A stretch of 64,000 nucleotides of DNA from JTS-AC122 sp050246015 (GCA_050246015.1 JBFWWU010000003.1:1-64000), one strand, 5' to 3'. Numbered from the stretch's first letter, positions 8,163 through 17,856 are shown. Made by a program: numbers and translations. Notes: generated by a model not told the origin, from the sequence alone.

Positions 8163-9764
8163 ATGCATCCCCATCCACATCCCGCGACCATCACCCTCGC
8201 GGAGTTCACCACCACCCACCTTGGCATCGGCATCGGCGCCCTCGTCGTCGGCCTCATCATCGGCTTCTTCGCCGTCCGCTTGCTCTCCGGACAGTCCCTC
8301 TCCCGGGCCAAGGCCGACGCGCAGCGCGTCCTTGATCAGGCCCACGCCGAGGCCAAGACGATCCGCAGCCAGGCGGAGATCGCCGCCGAGAAACTCGTGA
8401 TCGAACGCAAGGAGAAGTTCGAGGCCGAGAGCGAAGAGATCCGCAAGGAACTCCGCGAGACCGAACGGAGACTGACCAAGCGCGAAGACATCCTCGACAA
8501 GAAACTGGAAACGTTGACGATGAAGGAGGAGTACCTCACCAAGTCCACCGCCGAGGTGCAGCGGCGGGAGCAGTCGTTGGCCAAGCAGGAATCCGAGGTC
8601 GCCGCCACCCTCCAGCAGCAGAAGGACAAACTGCTCCAGATCGCCCAGATGTCCGTCGAGGACGCCCGGCGCGAGGTCCTGCTGCGCGTCGAAGAGGACT
8701 CGCGCGCCGAGATGGCCAAGATCGTCCACAAGCAGATCGCCGAGGCCGAGTCCGAAGCCAAAAAGAAGGCTCAGGAAATCACCCTCCTCGCGATCCAGCG
8801 CTACGCCGCCGAGCACACCGCCGAGAGCACCGTCCGCGCCGTCCCCATCCCCTCCGACGACATGAAGGGCCGCATCATCGGTCGTGAGGGCCGCAACATC
8901 CGAGCCATCGAAAAGGCCACCGGCGTGGACATCATCGTCGACGACACGCCGGGCGTCATCGTCGTCTCCTGCTTCGACAAGATCCGCCAGGCCGTCGCCG
9001 TCGAGGCCTTGCAGCGCCTCATCGCCGACGGCCGCATGCACCCTTCCCGCATCGAGGAGGTCGTCGAAAAGGTCAAAGGCGAGATCAACGAAAAGGTCCT
9101 CAAGGCCGGCAAGGAAGCCGTCATGGAGGTCAACCTCCGCGGCCTGCACCCCAAGGTCGTCGAGACCATGGGCAAACTCCACTTCCGCACCAGTTACGGC
9201 CAAAACGTCCTGCGACACTCCGTCGAGGTCGCCACCATCTCGCAGATCATCGCTGATCAACTCGGGCTCGACGGCGCGATCGCTCGACGCTGCGGCTTCC
9301 TCCACGACATCGGCAAGGCCATGGACGAAGACATGGAAGGCACCCATCCCAAGATCGGCATGGAGTTCGCCAAGCAGTACGGCGAAAAGGACCCCGTCCT
9401 CAACGCCATCGCCGGACACCACGGCGACGTCCCCGCCACCAGTTTCTATACCCCCATCGTCATGGCCGCCGACGCCGTCAGTTCCGCACGCCCCGGCGCC
9501 CGCCGCGAGAGCATGGAAAAGTACATCCAGCGCCTCCAGGAACTCCAGGACATCGCCCTGCGCCAGCCCGGTGTCACCGAGGCCTTCGCCATCCAGGCCG
9601 GCCGCGAGGTCCGCGTCATGGTTGACGCCAAACGCGTCGGCGACGACGAAGCCCAGATGATCGCCTTCAACATCGCCAAGTGCGTCAGCGAAGAAATGAC
9701 CTTCCCCGGCGAGATCCGCGTCACCGTCCTCCGCGAAACCCGTGCCGTCGAGTTCGCGCGATAG
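8163..9764 (+). CDS. rny: Ribonuclease Y
   Basis: The 533-aa endoribonuclease starts RNA decay and is membrane-anchored. It has an N-terminal transmembrane helix (about residues 20-42), a long charged coiled coil (about 50-220), a KH RNA-binding domain with MKGRIIGREGRNIRAIE and an HD metal-dependent hydrolase domain with HSVEVATIS and GFLHDIGKAMD. The length is close to the usual 515-525 residues. The start at 8163 is fixed by GGGAGGG about 6 nt upstream; the frame is open further upstream but has no membrane-protein logic there. A 16-bp GC palindrome at 8123-8138 sits just before the ribosome-binding site and could affect translation. It is convergent with the HExxH protein ending at 9825. 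Confidence 0.97.
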   Translation: MHPHPHPATITLAEFTTTHLGIGIGALVVGLIIGFFAVRLLSGQSLSRAKADAQRVLDQAHAEAKTIRSQAEIAAEKLVIERKEKFEAESEEIRKELRETERRLTKREDILDKKLETLTMKEEYLTKSTAEVQRREQSLAKQESEVAATLQQQKDKLLQIAQMSVEDARREVLLRVEEDSRAEMAKIVHKQIAEAESEAKKKAQEITLLAIQRYAAEHTAESTVRAVPIPSDDMKGRIIGREGRNIRAIEKATGVDIIVDDTPGVIVVSCFDKIRQAVAVEALQRLIADGRMHPSRIEEVVEKVKGEINEKVLKAGKEAVMEVNLRGLHPKVVETMGKLHFRTSYGQNVLRHSVEVATISQIIADQLGLDGAIARRCGFLHDIGKAMDEDMEGTHPKIGMEFAKQYGEKDPVLNAIAGHHGDVPATSFYTPIVMAADAVSSARPGARRESMEKYIQRLQELQDIALRQPGVTEAFAIQAGREVRVMVDAKRVGDDEAQMIAFNIAKCVSEEMTFPGEIRVTVLRETRAVEFAR

Positions 9765-9824
9765 GCCCCGGGCGCCCACCATCCTTGAACCCCCCGCGCC
9801 GCGGCCCCGTCACCCGCTCCGACT

Positions 9825-11435
9825 TCAATACGCCACCAACTTCACCTTCGCGGTCCCCTCCGTGCGCCCGCGCCGGTACGAGACCTCCACCTCCGCCCCC
9901 GGCATGTACGGCGCCAGCACCTGTATCAACTCCCCGATCTCCCGCACCGGCTTGTCGTCGATCGCCGTGATCACGTCCCTAAACCGAATGCCCCCGCGAT
10001 CTCGCGGGCTTCCCCGCCGATCATCTCGCGGCGTCAGCAGCGCCGTCGTTGACACCACCACCCCGTCTCCCTCACCTTCCTCAAGGTCAAACGGCAGCAC
10101 CGCGTCGCCGCGCCGGAACTCCTCCGGCGCCACCGGCAACGACCGCAGCCACGCCGCGTATTCCTTCTGCACATCCTTCAGCGGCTTGCCGAACATCTTC
10201 TCCATCGCCGCCTTCCCGCTTGGGTCCTCCGCATACCCCGCGGTGTACGCCTCGTACCACGCCTTCAACTTCCCGCGGTTCCATAGGAACAGGAACACGC
10301 ACCGCGCCTGCGCGTAATACGCCAGCGGCCTCGATCCGATGAACTGCTTCTGCTGCACCTCAAACAACCGGTCCCAGGGCATCAGGTTCCCGCTCACCGC
10401 CAGTTTGCGCGCCTGGTTCGTCCGCCACGACCCGATCGGCTTCATCGACCCGTCGGGCGTGATCTCGATGTCCTCCGGCAGGCTGCACAGCCCCTCCATG
10501 ATCCAGATCGGATGCTGCTGCCGCCGCGACGTCATGTCGCGCCAGTGCAGCACGTGCCAGTACTCATGCCGCAGCGTCGAACCGATGTCCTTCGCGACCA
10601 ACTTCTTCTCGTCATGGCTGTACGACCCGCCGATCTGCTGCCAGCGCGAGCCGAACTTCGCCATCGCCCACTTCTGGTAGTCCGCCTTGCTGGGCAGCAC
10701 GACCAGCACCCATGGCACGTTCTTCGCGTCCCCCGCCGCGCCGCCCGGTACTCCCGCCGCTCCACCCGTCGGCCCCGTGACCGGCGTGGCCACAGTCGCC
10801 TCCCACCACTGCGTCAGTTGTTTCACTTCCTTCTTCGCGTTCTCGAACGATCCCGGCGCGAACGCCGACACATACGCCAGCCGAAGCGATTCATCGCGCT
10901 CCGCGGTGTAACTCGGCCCATACGTCTTCTTGATCGCTTGGAGGTTGGATTCAATCCTCGCGTCGAGGATCGCGTTCCACGACGCCACGATCTTGCGATA
11001 GTTCGACGTGCGCCGCACCGCCACCAGGTGCGGGTCGCTCTGCAATGCTCCCAGGTCGCTGAAGCCCAGTTCGATCGACTTCTCAAGCGCCGGCCCCGCG
11101 TCCTGCGTTCGCCCCTGCATCGACAGCGCGCACGCCAGGTTATACCACGGCACGAAGTTCTCACCGTCGATCTTGATCAACTCTCGCAGCAGGCTCTCCG
11201 CCAGCACGTAGTCGCTCTTGTCAAACGCCGCGTCGATCTGCTTGTTGAGTTGGTTCTTGCGGATCTCCGGGTCGGCCACCGCCTCGCTCATCGCGCTCGC
11301 CCGCGGCATCGCCCCCGCGATGACCCCCCGCATCACGCCCCCCGCGCCATCGCCCACCCCGATCAGCGCGCCCATCGCGATCCCCACAAGAGCACCGGCG
11401 CGGACGTGTCGATCGGCGGATATTTCTGCAAACAT
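9825..11435 (-). CDS. Secreted TPR / HExxH metallopeptidase-like / PDZ protein
   Basis: The 536-aa protein starts with a signal-anchor-like region (MFAEISADRHVRAGALVGIAM), then TPR-like helices (about 60-130), a central domain with HEYWHVLHW (HExxH zinc motif) and a glutamate further on in WIMEGLCSLPEDIE, the gluzincin-like pattern of DUF1570/peptidase MA-like proteins. The C-terminus (about residues 445-536) looks like a PDZ domain (GGIRFRDVITAIDDKPV then a beta-strand end). It would be a periplasmic or membrane-bound peptidase with substrate-recognition modules. Activity is inferred from motifs only. It lies 111 bp downstream of the sigma-54 response regulator on the same strand, so the two may be linked. 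ATG 11435 was chosen over an upstream in-frame start at 11468. Confidence 0.8.
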   Translation of the reverse strand: MFAEISADRHVRAGALVGIAMGALIGVGDGAGGVMRGVIAGAMPRASAMSEAVADPEIRKNQLNKQIDAAFDKSDYVLAESLLRELIKIDGENFVPWYNLACALSMQGRTQDAGPALEKSIELGFSDLGALQSDPHLVAVRRTSNYRKIVASWNAILDARIESNLQAIKKTYGPSYTAERDESLRLAYVSAFAPGSFENAKKEVKQLTQWWEATVATPVTGPTGGAAGVPGGAAGDAKNVPWVLVVLPSKADYQKWAMAKFGSRWQQIGGSYSHDEKKLVAKDIGSTLRHEYWHVLHWRDMTSRRQQHPIWIMEGLCSLPEDIEITPDGSMKPIGSWRTNQARKLAVSGNLMPWDRLFEVQQKQFIGSRPLAYYAQARCVFLFLWNRGKLKAWYEAYTAGYAEDPSGKAAMEKMFGKPLKDVQKEYAAWLRSLPVAPEEFRRGDAVLPFDLEEGEGDGVVVSTTALLTPRDDRRGSPRDRGGIRFRDVITAIDDKPVREIGELIQVLAPYMPGAEVEVSYRRGRTEGTAKVKLVAY

Positions 11436-11546
11436 GACTGGCTCCCGCGCCGCCCCCCGGATCCACACCGACTCGATTGTCCCCCGCTATTCGACCGCCC
11501 CGCGCCGGGGGTTCGACCTTTCGACGCGCTTTGTCCTCCCCTCTCG

Positions 11547-13103
11547 CTACCGGAGCCCATATTCCTTCAGTTTTCGATACAGCGTCCGCTCGCCGATGCC
11601 CAGCAGTTGCGCCGCCCGCTCCCGGTTACCACCCGTCAATCGCAGCGTCTCGCGGATCGCGCGCTTCTCGATCTGCTCGAGGCTGGTGCCCGCCAGCGAC
11701 GCCCCCGATCCAAGCGGACCCGAGCCCCCGGCGTCATCCGATAGCGGCGCGCCTCCCGCCGCGTCCTCGTCCCCCGCGGCGATGTCCGGCGGAATATGCC
11801 TCACATCCAGCGTCACCTCGCTCGATCCATGCCCCGCCGCGTCCCCCGTCCCCACCACCACCATCTGCTGCACCACGTTCAGCAACTGCCGCACGTTCCC
11901 CGGCCAGGCATAACTCGTCAGCCGCATCAGCGCCGCGTCCGTCACGTGCGGCACCGCCGCTCCCTTGCCGCTCACTTCTTCCGTGAACCGCGCCGCCGCG
12001 TGCATCACGATCCGCGGGATGTCGTCCCGCCGGTCCCGCAGCGGCGGCAACTGCACGTGCGTCCCCTTGATGCGGAAGTACAGGTCCCCGCGAAACGTCC
12101 CATCCGCCACCGCCTTGTTCAGATCCTTGTTCGTCGCCGACACAAACCTCACGTCCACTCGGCGCGTGTCGTTGGACCCCAGCCGCACGATCTCCCCGTT
12201 CTCCAGCACGCGCAGCAGTTTCGCCTGCATCGTCAGCGGCATGTCGCCGATCTCATCCAGAAACAGCGTCCCCGGCCCCCCGCTGCCGCTGCTGGCATAC
12301 TCGAACACACCTTCCCGGTCCTTCTCCGCCCCCGTGAACGCCCCGCGCACGTGCCCGAACAGCGAGTCCTCCAGCAGCGACTCGCTCTGCCCCGCGCAGT
12401 TGAACGCCACAAACCGCCCCTTCGATCGGCTGCTCAGCCGGTGCACCGCCTGCGCGATCAGTTCCTTCCCCGTCCCGCTCTCGCCCGTGATCAGCACCGG
12501 GATGTTCGACTTCGCCACCGTGCGCACCGTCTGCAGGATCCGGCGCATCGGCTCCGAGCCCGCGATGATCCCCTCGAACCCGTCGTGCTGCACCAGCTCG
12601 GCCAGGTTGCCCCCCGCCGCGCCCGTCGGGTCCGCCGCGTGGTGTCGCAGCAGCACCCGCTCCGCCGCCTTGTTGACCTGCTCGCGGAATATCGCCAGGT
12701 CCAGCGGCTTCTCGATGAAGTCGAACACCCCGTGCTTGAACGCCGCCCGCGCCGTCGCCACGTCCCCGTGCGCCGTCACCATCAGCGTCTCCGCGTCCGG
12801 CTGCATCTCCCGCGCCGCGTCCAGCACCCGCAGACCCGCGTCCCCCCCGTCCCCCGACACTCCATTCGCGCCCGCCGAGTTCGGCATCCGAAGGTCCGTC
12901 ACGATCACGTCAAACGTGCCATGCCTCAACTCCTCCAGCGCCCTCGGCACCGACGTCACGATCGTGCACACGTGCCCCGGCCGACGCAGCGCCTCGGCCA
13001 TCACCTCCGCGTGATCAGCCTCGTCATCCACGATCAACACCTGCGCCGCCAGTCGGTCCTGCGGCGAATCGGAACGGGATGGACCCGAAGTTGCGGTAGA
13101 CAT
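11547..13103 (-). CDS. NtrC-family sigma-54 response regulator
   Basis: The 518-aa protein has three domains: a receiver (about 20-145) with acidic pocket VDDE and phospho-acceptor Asp70 in DVIVTDLRMP; an AAA+ domain with Walker A GESGTGKE, the sigma-54 contact loop GAFTGA, Walker B LFLDEIGD and an arginine-finger region; and a C-terminal Fis-type helix-turn-helix (NRERAAQLLGIGERTLYRKL). The receiver has a Gly/Asn/Ser-rich insertion of about 15 residues right after the phospho-Asp loop (NSAGANGVSGDGGDAG), unusual for the family. It would activate sigma-54 promoters on phosphorylation. No histidine kinase is adjacent, so it is an orphan here. The start MSTATSG was chosen because the receiver begins soon after; upstream in-frame residues are low complexity. 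Confidence 0.95.
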   Translation of the reverse strand: MSTATSGPSRSDSPQDRLAAQVLIVDDEADHAEVMAEALRRPGHVCTIVTSVPRALEELRHGTFDVIVTDLRMPNSAGANGVSGDGGDAGLRVLDAAREMQPDAETLMVTAHGDVATARAAFKHGVFDFIEKPLDLAIFREQVNKAAERVLLRHHAADPTGAAGGNLAELVQHDGFEGIIAGSEPMRRILQTVRTVAKSNIPVLITGESGTGKELIAQAVHRLSSRSKGRFVAFNCAGQSESLLEDSLFGHVRGAFTGAEKDREGVFEYASSGSGGPGTLFLDEIGDMPLTMQAKLLRVLENGEIVRLGSNDTRRVDVRFVSATNKDLNKAVADGTFRGDLYFRIKGTHVQLPPLRDRRDDIPRIVMHAAARFTEEVSGKGAAVPHVTDAALMRLTSYAWPGNVRQLLNVVQQMVVVGTGDAAGHGSSEVTLDVRHIPPDIAAGDEDAAGGAPLSDDAGGSGPLGSGASLAGTSLEQIEKRAIRETLRLTGGNRERAAQLLGIGERTLYRKLKEYGLR

Positions 13104-13226
13104 GCTCCAAGAGTCTAATCCAATGCTCTCCCGGCTTCCGGTCTCGTCGTCCCTTCGTTCGACATCCAAACGCCAGCCGTATCCACGCTCCCCCCGCCGC
13201 CCCGGGCGCGCGTACCCTCTTCCCGC

Positions 13227-13646
13227 GTGTCCACCCGGCCATTTCATCGCTTCGCCTTCGCGCTCCACCTTGCCCTGCTCGCCGTCGCCACCTGCCTCAC
13301 CGGCGGCGGCCCGGGCTGGTCGTCATCCCCCGATCCACAGTCCAGCGCCGGTCGTATACGCATCGGCTCGCTGCCCACTGATGATGGGCCGCTCAACTCA
13401 CCGCTTGGTTGGTGGACGACACCCTCATCCCCGTCGGCGCCGGGACTATCCACTCGGGGCAAAAACCGCCACCTCCCCCTCGACGACGACCCTCTCGCCG
13501 CTTCAGTCCCCGGTGGTGCGGTCCACCTCGAAACATCCGCGCGTCCTGGGATCCTGACCCCTCGCCCGCTCGCCGCCCTCCCGGCATCGACAATCGGCCC
13601 CTGCCGCACCCGCGGCCCGCCGATGCGCGTGGCCACTCGCGCCTGA
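13227..13646 (+). CDS. Doubtful hypothetical secreted protein
   Basis: A GTG-started 139-aa frame begins with a plausible signal peptide (MSTRPFHRFAFALHLALLA, then a Thr/Gly-rich cleavage region) followed by low-complexity Pro/Ser/Gly sequence with no recognisable domain. The first 30 codons have the high GC third positions of neighbouring genes, the rest less so. No clear ribosome-binding site is visible. It may be a decayed or spurious frame in the gap between the response regulator (start 13103) and the small membrane protein at 13810. Confidence 0.3.
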   Translation: MSTRPFHRFAFALHLALLAVATCLTGGGPGWSSSPDPQSSAGRIRIGSLPTDDGPLNSPLGWWTTPSSPSAPGLSTRGKNRHLPLDDDPLAASVPGGAVHLETSARPGILTPRPLAALPASTIGPCRTRGPPMRVATRA

Positions 13647-13809
13647 CCGTATCCAGCAACCCCTCATCACAACCCGGCACGTCGCTCGTCATTCACGAGT
13701 GACCTCGCCCCCCGTCTGTCCGCACCCAACCCAGGGTGCTGATGGCTCCAGTCCGCTTCACGCCCATCGCGTCGCGCGCCGCGCGAGCGATGGAGTCACA
13801 GGCCTTACC

Positions 13810-13995
13810 ATGTCCTCGTCACCGAACTCAAACGAATCGACCGACCCCCGGGCCCTTCCCGCGGCTCACGCCCAGACCGAAAAGTACCAGTCCGGCAAGG
13901 GGTGCCTGATGCTCGTCATCATCGGGGTGATCACCATCGCCCTCCTCGCCGTCACCTGCCTCATCTTCATCGAGACCGGCCCCGCGCCAAACTAG
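13810..13995 (+). CDS. Small single-pass membrane protein
   Basis: This 61-aa frame has a polar N-terminus of about 32 residues (Ser/Asn/Pro-rich) and one clear transmembrane segment (CLMLVIIGVITIALLAVTCL) with a very short C-terminal tail. There is no recognised family. Its stop codon overlaps the stop of the convergent persulfide-dioxygenase gene in a shared CTAG, which argues that both ends are real. The role is unknown. Confidence 0.55.
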   Translation: MSSSPNSNESTDPRALPAAHAQTEKYQSGKGCLMLVIIGVITIALLAVTCLIFIETGPAPN

Positions 13996-15434
13996 CGCTC
14001 CACCTCCGCGCCCGTCTGCTCGTACGCCTGGAACCCGCCGGCGATGTTCACCACGTCGAACCCGGCGCGCTTCAGGTACGACGCCGCGCGCGCCGACCGC
14101 ATCCCAGAGCGGCAGTTGACGTAGATTTTCTTGGCCCGGGGAAGTTCAGTGAGCCGCTCCGGCAGTCGCACGTGCACCATGTTGCGCGCCCCCGGGATGT
14201 GCCCCTCCCGGAACTCGTCGGCGCGCCGCACGTCCAGGAAGTACGCCGTGTCCGTTCCGCGCGCCGCCTTGACCGCGCTCGCGTCCGTCTCCGCGAGCGT
14301 CGCCTTCTTCGCCCCCCGCGCGAACGACTCCTCAAGGATCGACGGCGTGATGTACCCCAGGATCGTGTCCTCTCCCACCCGCACCAGGTCACGTACCGCT
14401 TCGTCGATCTTCGACTCTTCGATCACCAGGTAGATCGGCGTCCCCGGCTCGATGTACGACCCCGCGACCGTCGGAAACCCCGAGTCCAGCGGGATCGAAA
14501 GCGATCCATCCAGATGCCCGGAACGGAACAGGTTCCACGCGCGCGTATCGATCACCGCCGACGCCCGCGCATTGATCTCCCGCGCCTCGTCCGCCGTCAG
14601 CGCCTTGGGCTTGGGCAACCCGCCCAGGATCGCCGGGCCGACCTTGTTCAGGTGCTTCATCCGCGCGAAGTACAGCGGCGGCTCGGGTTGATCCGACAGG
14701 ATGAACCGCACAAACCCCGCCTCGTCGCGCGCCGCCGCGATCGCCGGGTTGAACCGCTTTTCATACCCGATCGTGGATTGCGGCACCGCCCCCAGCGCCT
14801 TGCCGCACGCGCTCCCCGCTCCGTGCGCCGGCCACACCTGCATGTATTCCGGCATCCCCTCCAGGCGCCGCAGCGACGCGAACAGCGCGCGGGCTCCCGG
14901 TTCCTTGGCTCCGGCAACACCCGCCGCGGTCTCCAGCAAGTCCGGTCGCCCCAGGTCGCCCACGAACAGGAAGTCCCCCGTCACGATCCCCATCGGCTCC
15001 GACGCCCCGCCCCCCCGATCGGTCACGAGGAAACAGATGTGCTCGGGCGTGTGCCCGGGCGTGTGCACCGCGCGGAACTCGATGTTCCCGACCCGGAAGG
15101 TGTCGCCGTCCTTGAGCAGCCGGTGGTTGTACTCCCCGCCGATCCCGCCATCTCGCTTGCGGACCCATTCGTACTTCCAGTTCGCGTCCCCTTCGTCGGA
15201 GACGTACACCATCGCGTCAAGCCGCTGAGCCAGTTCGCGCGCGCCGGAAAGGTAATCCGCGTGGATGTGTGTCTCGGCGACCGCGACGATCCGCACCTTT
15301 TCCTTCTCCGCCAGCCGCACGTAGCGATCGATATCCCGCTCCGGGTCGATGATGATCGCCTCACCGGACCTCTGACAGCCGATCAGGTACGCGGCTTGCG
15401 CGAGCTTCTCGTCGTAGATCATGCGAAAGAGCAT
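13992..15434 (-). CDS. MBL-fold persulfide dioxygenase-like protein with two rhodanese domains
   Basis: The 480-aa protein has an N-terminal metallo-beta-lactamase domain of the ETHE1/glyoxalase II type (THIHADYLSGAR, HTPGHTPEHICF, TGDFLFVGDLGRPDL supply the metal ligands) and two C-terminal rhodanese domains. The first rhodanese (about 275-365) lacks the active-site Cys; the second (about 385-475) has the catalytic loop NCRSGMRSARAASYL. In characterised relatives this fusion oxidises glutathione persulfide or related persulfides to sulfite and shuttles sulfane sulfur. The start at 15434 has GGGAG about 9 nt upstream; ATG 15422 is an alternative. It is divergent from the methyltransferase at 15600. 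Confidence 0.9.
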   Translation of the reverse strand: MLFRMIYDEKLAQAAYLIGCQRSGEAIIIDPERDIDRYVRLAEKEKVRIVAVAETHIHADYLSGARELAQRLDAMVYVSDEGDANWKYEWVRKRDGGIGGEYNHRLLKDGDTFRVGNIEFRAVHTPGHTPEHICFLVTDRGGGASEPMGIVTGDFLFVGDLGRPDLLETAAGVAGAKEPGARALFASLRRLEGMPEYMQVWPAHGAGSACGKALGAVPQSTIGYEKRFNPAIAAARDEAGFVRFILSDQPEPPLYFARMKHLNKVGPAILGGLPKPKALTADEAREINARASAVIDTRAWNLFRSGHLDGSLSIPLDSGFPTVAGSYIEPGTPIYLVIEESKIDEAVRDLVRVGEDTILGYITPSILEESFARGAKKATLAETDASAVKAARGTDTAYFLDVRRADEFREGHIPGARNMVHVRLPERLTELPRAKKIYVNCRSGMRSARAASYLKRAGFDVVNIAGGFQAYEQTGAEVER

Positions 15435-15599
15435 GCGCTGGTTCTCCCTGGGATAAACGCCGGGTCTCGCTGGGCAACGGCCGGTATGCTGAATCATTCG
15501 CAGACAACCACACCAACGGAAGCAGGCCGACCAAGATTTGCGCCGCTTGCCAAGTACAATCCGCGCGGGGGCCCGGCGCCTCCACCCCGGAACGTTCAC

Positions 15600-16412
15600 G
15601 TGGCATCACGCGCGGCACGATCAACCCAGCGCCTCTTCTCCCGCTTCGGCCTCCGGATTGTCCAATGGCCCCGCGCGCTGCGACACGACTCCGATGTCGG
15701 TTCCGAGCGCTTCTTCCCCGTCGGCGAGCACCGCCCCTGGACCGTCCCCGAGGACCTTCGCTCCCGCAACGAACCGTGGGGGCGCGCGCTGCTTGGCGTC
15801 TACGACGATCACGCCTCCTGGCCGAGTTCCATCGCGCCGGAAGCCGGCCTGCTCCTGCACTCGCTCGTGCGCAACATCCGCCCCCGCGTCATCATCGAAA
15901 CCGGTACGTGCCTCGGCGTCAGCACGATCTGGATGGGCAGCGCCCTCCGCGCCGCCGGCGGGGACGCCCTGCACACCTTCGACCTGTACTGCGAGCCACC
16001 CGATCAGCGCCTCGCGGCCTCACCCCTCTTCCACGATCGCCAAGGCGGCGTCCGGCGCCGGCTCGCCGACGCCGGCCTCGCAGACCTCGTTCACGTTCAC
16101 GCCGGTGACAGTTCCACCTCCATCAAGTCCCTCCACACCGAGTTCCGCGCCGCCGGCGGAGTGCAACTGGCGTACATCGACGGCGATCACTCCCCGCGCG
16201 GGGCGCTCGCCGACTTCCACGCCGTCGAACCCGTCCTCAACGTCGGGGGGTACGTCATCCTGCACGATACCTTCCCCGACGTGTGCAACCACCTCGGGCC
16301 GCGCTGGCTCATCGATCATCTCGCCGACGTGTCGTCCTGCCGCTACCAGGTGTGCGAGTTCTATACCGCCCAGACCAACTACGGAATCGCCGTCCTGCGC
16401 CGGATCGAATAA
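15600..16412 (+). CDS. Class I SAM-dependent methyltransferase (Methyltransf_24-like)
   Basis: The 270-aa protein has a Rossmann methyltransferase core: motif I region VIIETGTCLGVSTIWMGSAL, motif II around DALHTFDLY, and the acidic strand LAYIDGDHSPRGALADF, typical of Methyltransf_24 (cephalosporin-hydroxylase/CmcI-like or macrocin O-methyltransferase-like) proteins. The substrate is unknown. A GTG start at 15600 is chosen as the last start before the conserved region; the open frame extends far upstream only as a shadow of the minus-strand neighbour. The ribosome-binding site is weak. The stop at 16412 is followed by a 346-bp gap without a gene before ilvE. Confidence 0.78.
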   Translation: MASRAARSTQRLFSRFGLRIVQWPRALRHDSDVGSERFFPVGEHRPWTVPEDLRSRNEPWGRALLGVYDDHASWPSSIAPEAGLLLHSLVRNIRPRVIIETGTCLGVSTIWMGSALRAAGGDALHTFDLYCEPPDQRLAASPLFHDRQGGVRRRLADAGLADLVHVHAGDSSTSIKSLHTEFRAAGGVQLAYIDGDHSPRGALADFHAVEPVLNVGGYVILHDTFPDVCNHLGPRWLIDHLADVSSCRYQVCEFYTAQTNYGIAVLRRIE

Positions 16413-16758
16413 TCGGACCCCACGGACGCGATCTTCGCGCGCGGCTCGTGCGTATCACGTGTTCGAGCGGCCTGACTTGCGAATGCTGGACCGAAAACGG
16501 TTTCAACGAAGAAACTTTCCGCGGGTTGTTGTTCTCATGTGAGTTGAGGGCCACAATACACGCGGACTTCGAACCGAAGTACCGGAGTCCCCAGATTCAC
16601 GCCGCGTTACGAACGGGCGGGGAACAAATCTTGGAAGGTCGTGCCGCCTCGTTGGAGCGCCGGCCCGACCAAACCTGAAGGGAACACGCGTCGGGGCGAG
16701 GGATTGACCATTGAACGGGCGGGAGGGACTCACCACTGGGGCCATAGGAGGCCAAGGC

Positions 16759-17811
16759 ATGACTGCGATCACAGCGAAGACACCACCCGGCAGCACCACC
16801 AACGGGACGTCGTCCGCGCAGCAGCAGGCCTCGCGTCCGGCCCCGCCCAAACAGACCGCCCTCGCCGGCGTATGGGCCAAACCCAACGCCGTGCCCGCCG
16901 GGGATCATCCCTACATCTTCGTCAACGGGCAGATGCTCCCCAAGAACCAGGCGATGGTCTCCGTCTACGACCACGGGCTGCTCTACGGCGACGGGATCTT
17001 CGAGGGAATCCGCGTCTATAAAGGCAAGATCTTCAAATGCGGCCGCCACATGGACCGCCTCTGGAAGTGCGCCGCCGGAATCCACCTTGAGATCCCCATC
17101 TCGCGCGAGCACATGGTCGGCGTGATGCAGCAGTGCATCGATGCCAACGGCATCGTTGACGGGTACATCCGGCTCGTCGTCACCCGCGGCTTCGGCACGC
17201 TCGGGCTTGATCCGCGCAAGTGCCCCGTCCCCGGGGTCATCTGCGTCGCCGATCAGATTTCCCTCTTCCCCGCGGAGATGTACGAGCAGGGAATGCGCGT
17301 CATCGTCGCGCACCGCCCCACCAACCCCCTGGTCTGCCTCGATCCGCGCGTCAAGAGCCTCAACTACCTCAACCACATCATGGCCAAGGTCGAGGGGATC
17401 CAGTTCGGGTGCCACGAGGTCGTCCGGCTCAACCTCGACGGCGACGTGTGCGAGGGCTCCGGCGATAACCTGTTCATGATCAAGAACGGCGTCGTCTACA
17501 CCCCGCCCCCCGAGGCCGGCATCCTGGAAGGCATCACCCGCGAGTTCGTCATGCAGACGATCTGCCCCGCTCTGGGCGTTCGCTGCGTCGAGAAGCGATT
17601 CAAACTACCCGAACTGCTCGCCGCGGACGAGGTCTTCCTCACCGGCTCGGCGGCGGAGATCATCTGCGTCACGCAGATCGATCAGTACGACGCCGCCACA
17701 CGCAAGGTCTCCGCCGAGAAGAAGATCAGCGCCGGCGAGGGTCCGCTCACCAAGCGCCTCCGCGCCAAGTTCCGCGAGATCGTCACCAGCGATCAGGTCC
17801 CCATCGACTGA
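16759..17811 (+). CDS. ilvE: Branched-chain amino-acid aminotransferase
   Basis: The 350-aa fold-type IV PLP enzyme catalyses the last, reversible transamination step of Val, Leu and Ile synthesis. Recognisable blocks are YDHGLLYGDGIFEGIRVY, the Schiff-base lysine in VKSLNYLNHI and the PLP-phosphate region EGSGDNLFMIKNG, with LTGSAAEIICVTQID near the C-terminus. It is longer than usual because of a roughly 45-residue Thr/Ser/Ala/Pro-rich N-terminal extension. ATG 16759 has a perfect AGGAGG 8 nt upstream. A strong terminator follows at 17857, so it is probably monocistronic. The 346-bp gap before it shows no recognised leader peptide or T-box. Confidence 0.94.
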   Translation: MTAITAKTPPGSTTNGTSSAQQQASRPAPPKQTALAGVWAKPNAVPAGDHPYIFVNGQMLPKNQAMVSVYDHGLLYGDGIFEGIRVYKGKIFKCGRHMDRLWKCAAGIHLEIPISREHMVGVMQQCIDANGIVDGYIRLVVTRGFGTLGLDPRKCPVPGVICVADQISLFPAEMYEQGMRVIVAHRPTNPLVCLDPRVKSLNYLNHIMAKVEGIQFGCHEVVRLNLDGDVCEGSGDNLFMIKNGVVYTPPPEAGILEGITREFVMQTICPALGVRCVEKRFKLPELLAADEVFLTGSAAEIICVTQIDQYDAATRKVSAEKKISAGEGPLTKRLRAKFREIVTSDQVPID

Positions 17812-17856
17812 CCGCCCCCCCCACAACCCCACCCCACCCCCCGCTCTGACCTCTCG

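Noticed and set aside
13902..15599. Long plus-strand frame antisense to the persulfide dioxygenase
   Set aside because: Arg/Pro/His-rich shadow of the real minus-strand gene; only the part from 15600 has methyltransferase motifs.
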